From contig JALSQW010000007.1 of the NCBI GenBank assembly GCA_026985095.1, positions 1 to 64,000 on the forward strand: DNA of 64,000 nt, in the 5' to 3' direction. The stretch comes from Acidimicrobiia bacterium. Its GTDB lineage: Bacteria > Actinomycetota > Acidimicrobiia > Spongiisociales > UBA5794. A model generated the notes under the pieces. The model did no database searches and was not told the DNA's origin. It saw only the letters and a list, made by a program, of their open reading frames with translations. Position 1 is the first letter of the stretch. Each line of letters begins with the position of its first letter. A program made the position numbers and the translations under genes. Positions 53,547-62,682 of the stretch are shown piece by piece.

Positions 53547-56500
53547 TCAGTCGTCGTCCGTGTCGTTGTCTTCCTGGAACTTCTTCCGGAGTCCCTGCAT
53601 CGACGACAGCACCGATTCGGCACCGACCCCGATCCGCGGAAGCTTGGCCGACTGGCGAGCGTATCGGCTCCGCGACACGGGACGTTCGACGTCCTGCTCC
53701 TCGGCGAGCTCCCGGGCCGCTCTCCAGTCGAGGTCGGCCTCTTCGGACGTCTCCACGGGTCGATGCGACGCCTCGGTGACGGGAGCATCCTCCTCGTCCG
53801 GCCCCTCTTCGACCTCGCCGGCCACGACCGTGGCGGCTTCCCCTGCGCCGGCGCCTGACTCGGGCCCGGCGACGTCCGCCTCGGAACGATCAGCCCGCTC
53901 GTCGGAGCCGCCGGCCCGGTCCGCCGACTCGCCGTCGTCGGTTCGCCCGCCACGCAGTCGGGCCAGCTCCGCTTCGACGGCCTTGAGCTTGCGGTCGGCC
54001 TCGGCCGACATCCGGAGGGCCTCCGCCCTGGCCTCGGCCGCCGACTGCTGGGCCTCGCTGCGGATCCGCTCGGCGTCGACCCGAGCCCGCTCGAGGAGCT
54101 CCCTGGCCTCGGCGTCGGGAGCGACCGGCGCGCCGGCGTCGACGAACTCGATCCGGGCCGCGATCTCGGCCTCCATCCGTTCGAGCTCGCGCATCCGGTC
54201 CCGGGATTGTTCCTCCCGTCGACGGACCTCCTCGTCTCTCCGGTTCAGCTCCTCCCTGCGACCCTCCAGCTCCGCCTTGGCCGCCGCCAGGGCCTGCGTC
54301 GCCTCCTCGGCTTCCCGTTTGGCCTGCTCGAAGGCCTTCACCTGATCCTCGTATCGGCCCAGCTCGGCACGCGCCGCGGCCGCCTCGCCCTCTGCCGAAG
54401 CTCGCAGACCGACCGCCTCGCGTTGGGCCCGCTCGACGATCTCGAAGGCGCGCTGCTCGGCGTCGGCCAGGGTCTTGGCCCGGTCCTTGGCGGCAGCCAG
54501 GACCTGTTCGGCCTCGGCCCGAAGCTCCTCCGCCTCCCCGCGCAGACGAGCCGCTTCGGCCTCTGCGGCGGCGGTGATCGTCGCCGCGCCGGCTTCGGCC
54601 GCTTCCACGGCCGCCATTCGCTCCTCCAGGGCCCGTTCGGCTTCTGCCGTCGCTTCTTGAACTGCGGCCAGCTCGGTTCGGCGCCGCTCGATCTCGGCGT
54701 CGGCTTCCGCGAGTCTCTCGGCGGCGAGCCGTTCGGCCTCGTCGGCCATGGCTCTCGCCTTGCCCTCGGCGTCCGCCAGCAAGGCGAGCTGGTCTTCGTG
54801 CTCCTGGCGGAGGGCCGCAGCCTTCTCCCGCATCCGAGCGACGTCGCGACGCGCCCCTGCGGTGAGCTCCTCGGCGGTCTTCCTCGCATCGTCGAGGATC
54901 GCCTCGGCCTCGCCGCGCAGGAACGCCGCCTGCTCCTTGGCGGCCTCCACGGCGGCAGCGCCGTCCTGACGGATCGCCTCGGCCTCCTCGGTCGCCCGAG
55001 CGATCATCGCCGCAACCCGGTTGTCGGCATCGGCGAGGAGTCGTTCCTTCTCGGCGATCGCCTCCATCCGGTCCTCGGCGTCGCGCAGGATCGAAGCTGC
55101 CTTCTCCGACGCATCCGAGACGAGCTGAACGGCACGCTGTTCCTCGTCCTCGATGGCCGCGAGACGAGCCTCCAGCGATCGTTCCCTCGTGTCGAGCTCA
55201 CGGCTGCGAGCTTCGGCGGCGTTCCGAAGCTCGTCGATCTCGGCCTCGGCTTGGCGGCGGAGCCGGTCCGCTTCTGCGGTGGCCTCGGACACGAGACGCT
55301 CGCCCTCCTCCTCGGCCGCTTCGAGCCGCCGAGTCGCTTCGGCGGTTGCCGCGGCCAACGCACGTTCGCGTTCGGTCAGCTCCTCCAGGCGTTGCTGCGT
55401 CCCGACCAGCAGCGCCTGGGCCTGCTCCTCCGCCTCGGCGCGTCGCACGACGGCCGCCTCGGCGGCCTGAGCCAACGTCGCGGACGCCTCGTCGGCCTTG
55501 CGGTCGGCGACGGCGATCAACTGTTCTGCGTACTCCTCGGCCTCGGCCCGCATCCGAGCGGCGGTCGACGATGCCTCGGCTGCCTCCCGCTCGGCATCCT
55601 CGCGCAGAACCCTGGCTTCGTCGCGAAGCTCCCTCGCTTCCTCTCGCGCCGCCACGAGGGCCGACTCGGCCTCGTCGTGCAGACGTCGGGCGTCGGCCAC
55701 GATCTCCTCGGCCTGAGCATCGGCTCTGGCCCGGATCGTCGCCGCTTCCTCCTTCAGCGTGGCAGCTTCGGTCCGGGCGGACTGACGGATCGACTCCGCC
55801 TCCGATCTGGCGTCGGCCAGGATCTGCTCGGCCTCACCCCGGAGGCGCTCGGCCTCTTCCATCATCCGGGATGCGTCTTCCCGAAGGCGGGCGGCTTCCG
55901 CCTGGGCATCGGCGACCAAGGCTCCTGCTCGCTCCTCGGCTTCGACGACCGCGATCTCACGCTCGTCGAGGTCGCCCTCGCGGGCGGCCAGCCGCTCCTC
56001 GATCTCGGTAGCCGCTGCTTCCGCCGCGGCGAGCCGATCGGTCGCCTCGGCGACGACCCGTGCCGCCTCCGCCCGCGCGTCGGTGAGGATCGACTCGACG
56101 TCGTTCTCGGCGGTGCGGATCCGCTCGGCAGCGTCGGCTTCGGCCGCGGCGCGGATCCGGTCCGCCTCCCGCCACGCCTCGGTCAGGTTCTCCTCGGCCT
56201 CGTCGCGGATCCGATCCGCCTCCCGTTGTCCTTCGGCCCGCTTGTGGGCGAGCTCCGTCTCGATCTCCAGGAGGATCTCCTGGACGCGACGCTCGGCGTC
56301 GGCGATCAAGGCCCGCGCCTCACGCTGCGCCTCCGAGACCTTTCGGGCTGCGGCGAGGCGGTCCCGGTCCGCTTGCTCCCGGGACCGGTTGGCTTCCTCC
56401 CGCATGGTCACCGCGGCGCGTTCGGCACGGGCCAGCAACGACCGGGCTCGTTCCTCGGCTTCCTTCCTGATCCGCTCGGCGGCAGCATCCGCGTTGACGA

Positions 56501-58121
56501 GCGCGGTCTCGTCTTCCAGTGCCGCAAGACGCTGACGGAGGTCCTCTTGGAGATGCGCGACCTCGTCCCGTCGCCGCTCGGTCTCGGCGAGCAGCTCGTT
56601 CGCGGCAGCTCGCGCCTCTGAACGGATCCGGTCCGCCTGGGCTTCGGCGTCCTCCCTGATCCGGCCGGCCTCGACGGCGGCCAGCGCCAGGGTGTCGTCC
56701 TCGGCGCCTTGCCTGGCATCGACGATCCTGGAGATCTCCGCTTCGAGCCTCCGGCGTTCGTCCTCCATCGACCGGCGGGCGTCGGCGACGATGCGTTCGG
56801 CTTCCTCCCGCGCTGCTTGGACGATGCCGGCAGCCTGATCGTTCGCTTCGGCAACGGCGACGGCCGTGCCCTCGGCGATCTGGCCCCGCAGCTCCTCAAG
56901 CTCGGCAACGGCCGCGGCCAACCGCTCCTCGGCCTCCGCCCGCGCCGCCGCCGCCTCGGCCACCCGCGCCTCGACCTCCACACCCGACGCGACCTCCGCC
57001 TGCAGCCGCTCCACCTCCGCCCGCAGAGCCGCAGCCTCCCCCTCCAACGCCGCCGCCCGCTCTTCGGCCACCCGACGCGCCGCGTCCTCCTCCGAACCCA
57101 CCGCCACCGACTCCCGCAGCTCCTCCAACTCCCGGCGGAGACCGGCAGCCTCCGACTCGAGGGCGGCGACCTTGGCATCGGCGTCGGCGGTGACCGCGGC
57201 GAGCTCCTCTCGGGCCGCGGCGAGGATCGCCTCGGTTCGTGTGTGGTCAGGTGCCTGAGCTCTCGCCTCTTCGAGCTGAGCGGCCAGATCGTCGATGCGC
57301 GCAACGAGCTGCTGCCGTTCGCTCTCGAGCTGAGAGCGATACTGGGCGAGGCCTTCGGCCGCTTCGGCACGGATCCGGTCCGCCTCTGCCCGGGCTTCGG
57401 CCAGGAGGCGATCGGCTTCCGCCCGTGCGGCCGCCTCGACCTCTTGGGATACGGGAACCGGAACCTGCGCGGCCTCGAGGGACTGCTGCAACACGGCGAT
57501 CTGTTCGAGGAGCTGCGACCGCTCTTCCTCGACCTGGCGGCGGTACCGCTCCAGCTCTGCGCCCATCTCGCGGCGGATCTGCTCTGCCTCGGCGCGGGCC
57601 TCCTGGACCATGCGCTCCGCTCGTGCCGTCGCTTCCTCCGTGACGCCGGATCCGGAGGCAGCCGCCGAGGCTTCCGCCTCGGCGACGATCCGGGCGGCCT
57701 CGGCTCGGGCCTCCTCCACGATGCGTTCGGCTTCGTGGTCGGCCTGGGACGACGAACCGGCACCACCGGCCTCGTCGAGCAGGCGCCTGGCCTCGGCTTC
57801 GATGGCGGCAGCCCGCTCCTTGGCTTCGGCCTCGATCTTCTCGGCTTGCTTGCGGGCCCGTTCGAGAACCCGGTCCTTGGCATCGAACACCGCGATCATC
57901 GCGTTGTCCATCGACCGGCTCTCGACCTCCTTGGCCTTCTGCGCCTCGTACTCGGCTTGTTGCAGACGCGCCTTGGCTTCCTCCGCCCATCGCTCGAGGT
58001 CACGGAAGTTCTGCTCCACCTCGCGCAGGAACTCGCGCACCTCGCGTTTGTCGTACCCCTTGCGAGCGACGGAGAACTGCTTCTTGTCGATGGACGCGTC
58101 GTCCGAGATTCGCTTCCTCAC
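53547..58121 (-). CDS. Giant DivIVA-domain coiled-coil protein
   Basis: A 1,524-residue cytoplasmic protein. The N-terminus has a DivIVA-type domain (FSVARKGYDKREVREFLREVEQNFRDLE), which in DivIVA/Wag31 binds curved membrane at poles and septa. About 1,300 residues of almost unbroken Ala/Glu/Arg heptads follow (EADRIRxEA, EAERLRxEA motifs), then a disordered acidic tail and a conserved-looking end with RSRYARQSAKLPRIGVG and MQGLRKKFQED. DivIVA proteins are usually 200-400 residues; this size resembles the Streptomyces organiser Scy. It may be a polarity or filament scaffold (inference). The start is GTG 58121; no better start exists upstream. It follows pckA by 72 nt. Confidence 0.88.
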   Translation of the reverse strand: MRKRISDDASIDKKQFSVARKGYDKREVREFLREVEQNFRDLERWAEEAKARLQQAEYEAQKAKEVESRSMDNAMIAVFDAKDRVLERARKQAEKIEAEAKERAAAIEAEARRLLDEAGGAGSSSQADHEAERIVEEARAEAARIVAEAEASAAASGSGVTEEATARAERMVQEARAEAEQIRREMGAELERYRRQVEEERSQLLEQIAVLQQSLEAAQVPVPVSQEVEAAARAEADRLLAEARAEADRIRAEAAEGLAQYRSQLESERQQLVARIDDLAAQLEEARAQAPDHTRTEAILAAAREELAAVTADADAKVAALESEAAGLRRELEELRESVAVGSEEDAARRVAEERAAALEGEAAALRAEVERLQAEVASGVEVEARVAEAAAARAEAEERLAAAVAELEELRGQIAEGTAVAVAEANDQAAGIVQAAREEAERIVADARRSMEDERRRLEAEISRIVDARQGAEDDTLALAAVEAGRIREDAEAQADRIRSEARAAANELLAETERRRDEVAHLQEDLRQRLAALEDETALVNADAAAERIRKEAEERARSLLARAERAAVTMREEANRSREQADRDRLAAARKVSEAQREARALIADAERRVQEILLEIETELAHKRAEGQREADRIRDEAEENLTEAWREADRIRAAAEADAAERIRTAENDVESILTDARAEAARVVAEATDRLAAAEAAATEIEERLAAREGDLDEREIAVVEAEERAGALVADAQAEAARLREDASRMMEEAERLRGEAEQILADARSEAESIRQSARTEAATLKEEAATIRARADAQAEEIVADARRLHDEAESALVAAREEARELRDEARVLREDAEREAAEASSTAARMRAEAEEYAEQLIAVADRKADEASATLAQAAEAAVVRRAEAEEQAQALLVGTQQRLEELTERERALAAATAEATRRLEAAEEEGERLVSEATAEADRLRRQAEAEIDELRNAAEARSRELDTRERSLEARLAAIEDEEQRAVQLVSDASEKAASILRDAEDRMEAIAEKERLLADADNRVAAMIARATEEAEAIRQDGAAAVEAAKEQAAFLRGEAEAILDDARKTAEELTAGARRDVARMREKAAALRQEHEDQLALLADAEGKARAMADEAERLAAERLAEADAEIERRRTELAAVQEATAEAERALEERMAAVEAAEAGAATITAAAEAEAARLRGEAEELRAEAEQVLAAAKDRAKTLADAEQRAFEIVERAQREAVGLRASAEGEAAAARAELGRYEDQVKAFEQAKREAEEATQALAAAKAELEGRREELNRRDEEVRRREEQSRDRMRELERMEAEIAARIEFVDAGAPVAPDAEARELLERARVDAERIRSEAQQSAAEARAEALRMSAEADRKLKAVEAELARLRGGRTDDGESADRAGGSDERADRSEADVAGPESGAGAGEAATVVAGEVEEGPDEEDAPVTEASHRPVETSEEADLDWRAARELAEEQDVERPVSRSRYARQSAKLPRIGVGAESVLSSMQGLRKKFQEDNDTDDD

Positions 58122-58193
58122 CCAGGGTCTATCGGCCGGCTCGGAGGCCTCCTTGACCCAGTCTCCGACTCGGACCGATGTCCCTCGGGCCGG

Positions 58194-59720
58194 TCAGATC
58201 GCCTCCACGATGGAGGGGTCGAGGCCAGGGAAGGTCCGCAGGTAGACCCGCCGCTCCTCGGTCAACGACTCGACGATCCGCTTGTACTCGTCGAGCCTGC
58301 CCTGTCGTTCGTACAGGCGCCGCGGCTGAAGGAGCTCCAGATCGTCGAACCCCGGAACCTCGGTGGCCACGAAGTAGCCGAAGTCCGGATCCTCCTCCCA
58401 GACGATGGATCCCTCGGCGATCCCCTGCACCACGGCGGACGAATGCCGGATCTTGACCTTCTTCGACCGTCCATCGTCGTCGGTGCCACCGACCCGGCCG
58501 GTGTTCTTCAAGTACACCTCGAGGTCCGGCATGGTCTCGAGCAACTCGAGCAGACGGTTGCCCTGCAACGCGTCGTTGGTGAAGAAGAACGGATTCGTCC
58601 CGGGCACGCGCAGGTTCTTGCCCATCTCTGCCGCGCCCCCAGCCGACGTGCCCTTCGTCTCGCCCAGCATGAAGTAGGCCGCCGCCTGCTCCCGCTTCAG
58701 CTTCACCACCGCCGGGATGATGTTCTCGTTGCGGTTGAGCAGCAGCATGAAGTCCGCCGGTGGCAAGCCGTGCGGACTGCGATGACGGATGTTCGCCAGC
58801 GGGAAGGTCGAACGCCCGTTGCGGGTGTACGAATCATTGAAGAAATCGACCTTCCCGTTCTCGTCGACCCAGGTGTTCTCCAACCACGCATCCGGCCTGG
58901 TCGTCCCCCCGTAGATCGTCGGCTCGTCGTCGGGATCGAGCCCGAAGGTCTTCGCGAAGCAACCGTTCTCCGACGCGTAGACCTTGCCTCCGGGGAACAA
59001 CGCGACGAAGTCGTCCTGAACGGGCAACGACCCGAGCTGCTGACGGAACGTCGTCGTGGTCTTCCCGGTCCCCGACAGGCCGAGGATCAGCGCCACCTTC
59101 TCCCGACCGTCGACGTCGGGGAACACCTTGAGCCCGGAGTGGAGCGCCAACCCGCCCGCCTCGTACACGAGGTGGTTCCACATCCGCAGGCCGCCCATCT
59201 TCGACTCACCGAAGTAGTCCGAACCGAACACCCGGGTGACGTAGTTGTCGTGGTCGACGAGGATCAGCCGATCGTCGGGCATCCCCGGTGCCATGAGCCC
59301 CGGGGTGTAGATGACCGTGAACTGGGGCACCCATTCATCGTCCTTGGGGAAGAAGAGCTGCTGCTGCATGGCCGGGATGTTGGCCTGCGTCTTCTCCATG
59401 TAGAGGCGACTCGCCGTGCGGAACTCCGGATCGGGACCGATGTAGCCCTCGATGAGGATCATGTCCTTGTCCGCGATGTAGGCGTCCTGCTTGGCCGCCC
59501 ACTCTTCGTAGTCGGCGCGGGAGATCGAGTTCTTGTACGGCTCGTCGGCCGACACGAAGAACGTCGAGTTCGCCAGTCTGGCCGTCACCTCCGCCTTGTA
59601 GTTGATGTTCCCGAACTCGGTCACGGTCACCCGGGGCATGTACGCCAGCACCCATTCGCGCATCTGCGCCTGGGTCGGGTTCTTCTCCACCGATGCCGCA
59701 TGGGGCAATCTGATCGCCAT
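58194..59720 (-). CDS. pckA: Phosphoenolpyruvate carboxykinase (ATP)
   Basis: A 508-residue ATP-type PEPCK converting oxaloacetate and ATP to PEP, CO2 and ADP, the first committed gluconeogenic step. LGLSGTGKTTTTF is the kinase P-loop; SENGCFAKTFGLDP, RNGRSTFPLANIRH and FMLLLNRNENIIPAV are family motifs. Most well-studied actinobacteria use the GTP type, so the ATP form is notable. GGGAGGAGAACAACC precedes the ATG. It lies 19 nt after the fbaB stop, so they form an operon. Confidence 0.94.
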   Translation of the reverse strand: MAIRLPHAASVEKNPTQAQMREWVLAYMPRVTVTEFGNINYKAEVTARLANSTFFVSADEPYKNSISRADYEEWAAKQDAYIADKDMILIEGYIGPDPEFRTASRLYMEKTQANIPAMQQQLFFPKDDEWVPQFTVIYTPGLMAPGMPDDRLILVDHDNYVTRVFGSDYFGESKMGGLRMWNHLVYEAGGLALHSGLKVFPDVDGREKVALILGLSGTGKTTTTFRQQLGSLPVQDDFVALFPGGKVYASENGCFAKTFGLDPDDEPTIYGGTTRPDAWLENTWVDENGKVDFFNDSYTRNGRSTFPLANIRHRSPHGLPPADFMLLLNRNENIIPAVVKLKREQAAAYFMLGETKGTSAGGAAEMGKNLRVPGTNPFFFTNDALQGNRLLELLETMPDLEVYLKNTGRVGGTDDDGRSKKVKIRHSSAVVQGIAEGSIVWEEDPDFGYFVATEVPGFDDLELLQPRRLYERQGRLDEYKRIVESLTEERRVYLRTFPGLDPSIVEAI

Positions 59721-59739
59721 GGTTGTTCTCCTCCCGCCG

Positions 59740-60789
59740 TCAGGCGATGGTCACGGAGTCGTCGAGGTAGACATCCTGGATCGCGTTGAGGATCTCGATG
59801 CCTTCGGCCATCGGACGTTGGAAGGCCTTCCGTCCCGAGATGAGACCCATCCCGCCGGCCCGCTTGTTGATGACCGCGGTGCGGACGGCTTGCGCCAGGT
59901 CGCTCGCCCCCGACGAGGCGCCGCCGGAGTTGATCAAGCCGATGCGACCCATGTAGCTGTTCGCCACCTGCCAGCGGGTCCACTCGATCGGATGGTCGGA
60001 GGCCAGCTCCGAGTAGACCCGCGGGTCGGTCTTGCCGAACCCCACGGCCGTGAACCCGCCGTTGTTCGTGGGCTGCTTCTGCTTGACGATGTCGGCTTCG
60101 ATCGTCACCCCGAGGTGATTCGCCTGGCCGGTCAGATCGGCGGACGCCTCGTAGTTCACCCCGTCGACGGTGAACGCCGGGTTCCGGAGGTAGCACCACA
60201 GCACGGTGAACATCCCCAGCTCGTGGGCACGGTGGAACGCCTCCGAGACCTCGACGATCTGCCGCCGCGACTGGGGCGAGCCGAAGTAGATCGTTGCCCC
60301 GACGCCGGCGGCCCCCAGGTCCCACGCCTCGTCGACGCTGCCGAACATGGTCTGGTCGTACTCGGTGGGGTAGGTGAGCAGCTCGTTGTGGTTGATCTTG
60401 ACGATGAACGGGATCCTGTGCGCGTAGCGGCGCGACATGGCTCCGAGGACCCCGAAGGTGGTCGCCACGGCATTGCAGCCGCCTTCGATGGCGAGGGTGA
60501 TGATGTTCTCAGGATCGAAGTAGATGGGATTGGGACCGAACGCCGAGGCCCCCGAGTGCTCGATGCCCTGGTCGACGGGGAGGATCGACAGGTAGCCGGT
60601 GCCGCCGAGGCGCCCGGTGTCGTGCATCGACTGGAGGTTCCGGAGGACCTGCGGGTTGCGATCGGACGGCCCGAAGACCTGATCGACATGGTCGGGTCCG
60701 GGAAGATGGAGCAGCGACTTGGGGATCCCCTTCGCCTCGTAGCTGAGCAGCTCCGCTGCCTCGTCCCCCAACAGCGCGTGCAGATCCAT
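59740..60789 (-). CDS. fbaB: Class I fructose-bisphosphate aldolase, FbaB type
   Basis: A 349-residue DhnA/FbaB-type class I aldolase that condenses or cleaves fructose 1,6-bisphosphate through a Schiff-base lysine. [62 protein letters not shown] (likely Schiff-base Lys) and [20 protein letters not shown] match E. coli FbaB closely, which is used in gluconeogenesis. ATG 60789 follows GAGGAG; CATAAT at 60827-60832 on the minus strand may be the -10. Grouped with pckA, consistent with gluconeogenesis. It could also cover the missing IolJ step only if its specificity were broad (speculative). Confidence 0.93.
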   Translation of the reverse strand: MDLHALLGDEAAELLSYEAKGIPKSLLHLPGPDHVDQVFGPSDRNPQVLRNLQSMHDTGRLGGTGYLSILPVDQGIEHSGASAFGPNPIYFDPENIITLAIEGGCNAVATTFGVLGAMSRRYAHRIPFIVKINHNELLTYPTEYDQTMFGSVDEAWDLGAAGVGATIYFGSPQSRRQIVEVSEAFHRAHELGMFTVLWCYLRNPAFTVDGVNYEASADLTGQANHLGVTIEADIVKQKQPTNNGGFTAVGFGKTDPRVYSELASDHPIEWTRWQVANSYMGRIGLINSGGASSGASDLAQAVRTAVINKRAGGMGLISGRKAFQRPMAEGIEILNAIQDVYLDDSVTIA

Positions 60790-60872
60790 GGACGCTCTCC
60801 TCGTTCGCGATCGCCTCTGTGCCCTGATTATGGTCGATACCGCGGGCCGTGGATCAGGGGCACAGGACCCTG

Positions 60873-62594
60873 TCACGAACCCTCGAAGCCGGCGAAGGCG
60901 GCGAGAGCGACGGCGACGCGGTGGGCGGACCCCCGAAGCTGCTCCTCCACGCCGGCCCGATCGGCGCCCGAACCGAGCTCTCCACGCAGGTCGACGTAGA
61001 TCTTCAGCTTCGGCTCGGTCCCCGACGGGCGGATCAACGCTCGGCCCCGGTCACCCAATGTGTACTCGACCAGCGGCGTCGCACCGAGATAGAACGGGCG
61101 CCGGTCGGCGTTGAGCCGGTAGTCGGTGACGGCGGTGACCGCCAGACCGCCCAACTCGCTCGGGACAAGATCGCCCAGGCGATCCATGGCGGCGTCGATC
61201 TCGCGGCGTCCCTCGCGGCCGGGCCGCACGATGTTGTGGTGCGCCGACACCCACACCCCGTGCATCCGGTAGAGACGCTCCAATCGTCGCCACACCGACC
61301 CGCCTGCGGATCGTTCGTGGCCGACCATCTGGGCGAACACCGCTGCCGCGGAGATCCCGTCCTTGTCCCTGACCCGCGGCCACACCGAGTACCCGATCGC
61401 CTCCTCGTAGCCGAGCAGGAAGTTCCCCTTCCCTTCGTCTTCGAGCGCCAGCGCCGCGTTCCAGATCCACTTGAACCCCGTGAGCGTGCGATCGTAGAAG
61501 GCCCCCGCAGCCTCCGCGATGGAGGCCAACATGGGTGATGAGACCACCGTGTTGAGCAGGATCGGGCGATCGACGGTCCCATACTCCAGCAGGAAGTCGG
61601 CGAGCAGCACACCGATCTGATCTCCGGTCAGCGGCCGCCACACGCCCCCCGGCTCGGGGAGACTGACCGCCAGACGATCCGCATCGGGGTCGTTGGCGAG
61701 CACGACGTCCGCGTCGATCGCCGCCGCCAGCTCATGGGCCAGGTCCAGCGCGCCGGGCTCCTCCGGGTTCGGGAAGGACACCGTCGGGAAGCGCCCGTCG
61801 GGCTCGAACTGCCGGGCGACCGGGTACACCGAGCGGAACCCTGCCCGTTCCAACGCCGCGGTCGTGTACGGGCCCCCGACCCCGTGCAGCGGCGTATAGA
61901 CGACCTTCATCGACCGATCCACGGTCACGCCGACCATCGCTGCCGGCAAGGCCGACAGGTACTCGCCGCGGAGGTTCGGGATCGGGCGGACCAACGGATG
62001 TTCGAAGGGATCAGCGACCCGGGGGACCTCGTCGGCGGGTGCGACCGCGGCGATCGCGTCCGCGATCTGCCGGTCGGCTGGCGGGATGATCTGGACGTGG
62101 TTCGCCGCATAGACCTTGTACCCGTTGTACTCCGGCGGGTTGTGACTGGCAGTGATCACGATCGCGGCGATCGCGTCGAGTTCCCTGGCCGCGAACGCCA
62201 CCCCCGGCGTCGGGGTCGTCCCCGGGCCGTAGACCACCTCGAGGCCGGCGGCGACGAGCACCGCGATCGTGTCCTCCATGAACGCCTGGCTGGAGAGCCG
62301 GGCGTCCCGACCGACCACGACCGGACCGCGACCAGGCCCGGTGGTCGCCAGTAGATGATCGGCCAGGCCCCGCGTCGTGCGGATGACGACCGCCCGGTTC
62401 ATCCGGTTCGAGCCTGCCTCGACCACACCCCGCAGCCCCGCCGTGCCGAAGACGAGCATCCCCGCCATCCGGTCGGCGAGATCGTCGACGGCGCCGGCGT
62501 CGATCAGCCCCTCGAGCTCCGCTCGCGTGTGCGGGTCCGGGTCGTGGGCCGCCCACACGCGGGCAGCCTCGATCGGGTCGTTCGGTAGATCCAT
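60873..62594 (-). CDS. Phosphoglucomutase/phosphomannomutase
   Basis: A 573-residue alpha-D-phosphohexomutase of the PGM2-like length class. Active-site phosphoserine loop [16 protein letters not shown], metal loop [11 protein letters not shown], sugar loop [12 protein letters not shown] and phosphate-binding [14 protein letters not shown] are all present. It interconverts hexose 1- and 6-phosphates, linking gluconeogenesis to glycogen, trehalose or wall precursors. Upstream of fbaB and pckA on the same strand (83-nt gap); divergent from glpD. Glucose versus mannose preference cannot be decided. Confidence 0.92.
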   Translation of the reverse strand: MDLPNDPIEAARVWAAHDPDPHTRAELEGLIDAGAVDDLADRMAGMLVFGTAGLRGVVEAGSNRMNRAVVIRTTRGLADHLLATTGPGRGPVVVGRDARLSSQAFMEDTIAVLVAAGLEVVYGPGTTPTPGVAFAARELDAIAAIVITASHNPPEYNGYKVYAANHVQIIPPADRQIADAIAAVAPADEVPRVADPFEHPLVRPIPNLRGEYLSALPAAMVGVTVDRSMKVVYTPLHGVGGPYTTAALERAGFRSVYPVARQFEPDGRFPTVSFPNPEEPGALDLAHELAAAIDADVVLANDPDADRLAVSLPEPGGVWRPLTGDQIGVLLADFLLEYGTVDRPILLNTVVSSPMLASIAEAAGAFYDRTLTGFKWIWNAALALEDEGKGNFLLGYEEAIGYSVWPRVRDKDGISAAAVFAQMVGHERSAGGSVWRRLERLYRMHGVWVSAHHNIVRPGREGRREIDAAMDRLGDLVPSELGGLAVTAVTDYRLNADRRPFYLGATPLVEYTLGDRGRALIRPSGTEPKLKIYVDLRGELGSGADRAGVEEQLRGSAHRVAVALAAFAGFEGS

Positions 62595-62669
62595 GAGACA
62601 CCGAGCCTACCGGCCCGCGCCCGCCCTCCGAAGAGGCCAGCCGCACGATCCGAGCCACCCCTACGGCGG

Positions 62670-62675
62670 TAACCT
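62670..62675 (+). promoter_or_regulatory. -10 box of leaderless glpD
   Basis: TAACCT ending 7 nt before ATG 62683. Confidence 0.5.
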
Positions 62676-62682
62676 CCACCGG

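Noticed and set aside
56709-59789. 1,026-residue plus-strand ORF across the DivIVA and pckA genes
   Set aside because: Spans two well-supported minus-strand genes, and its sequence is low-complexity Leu/Gly/Arg. Shadow.
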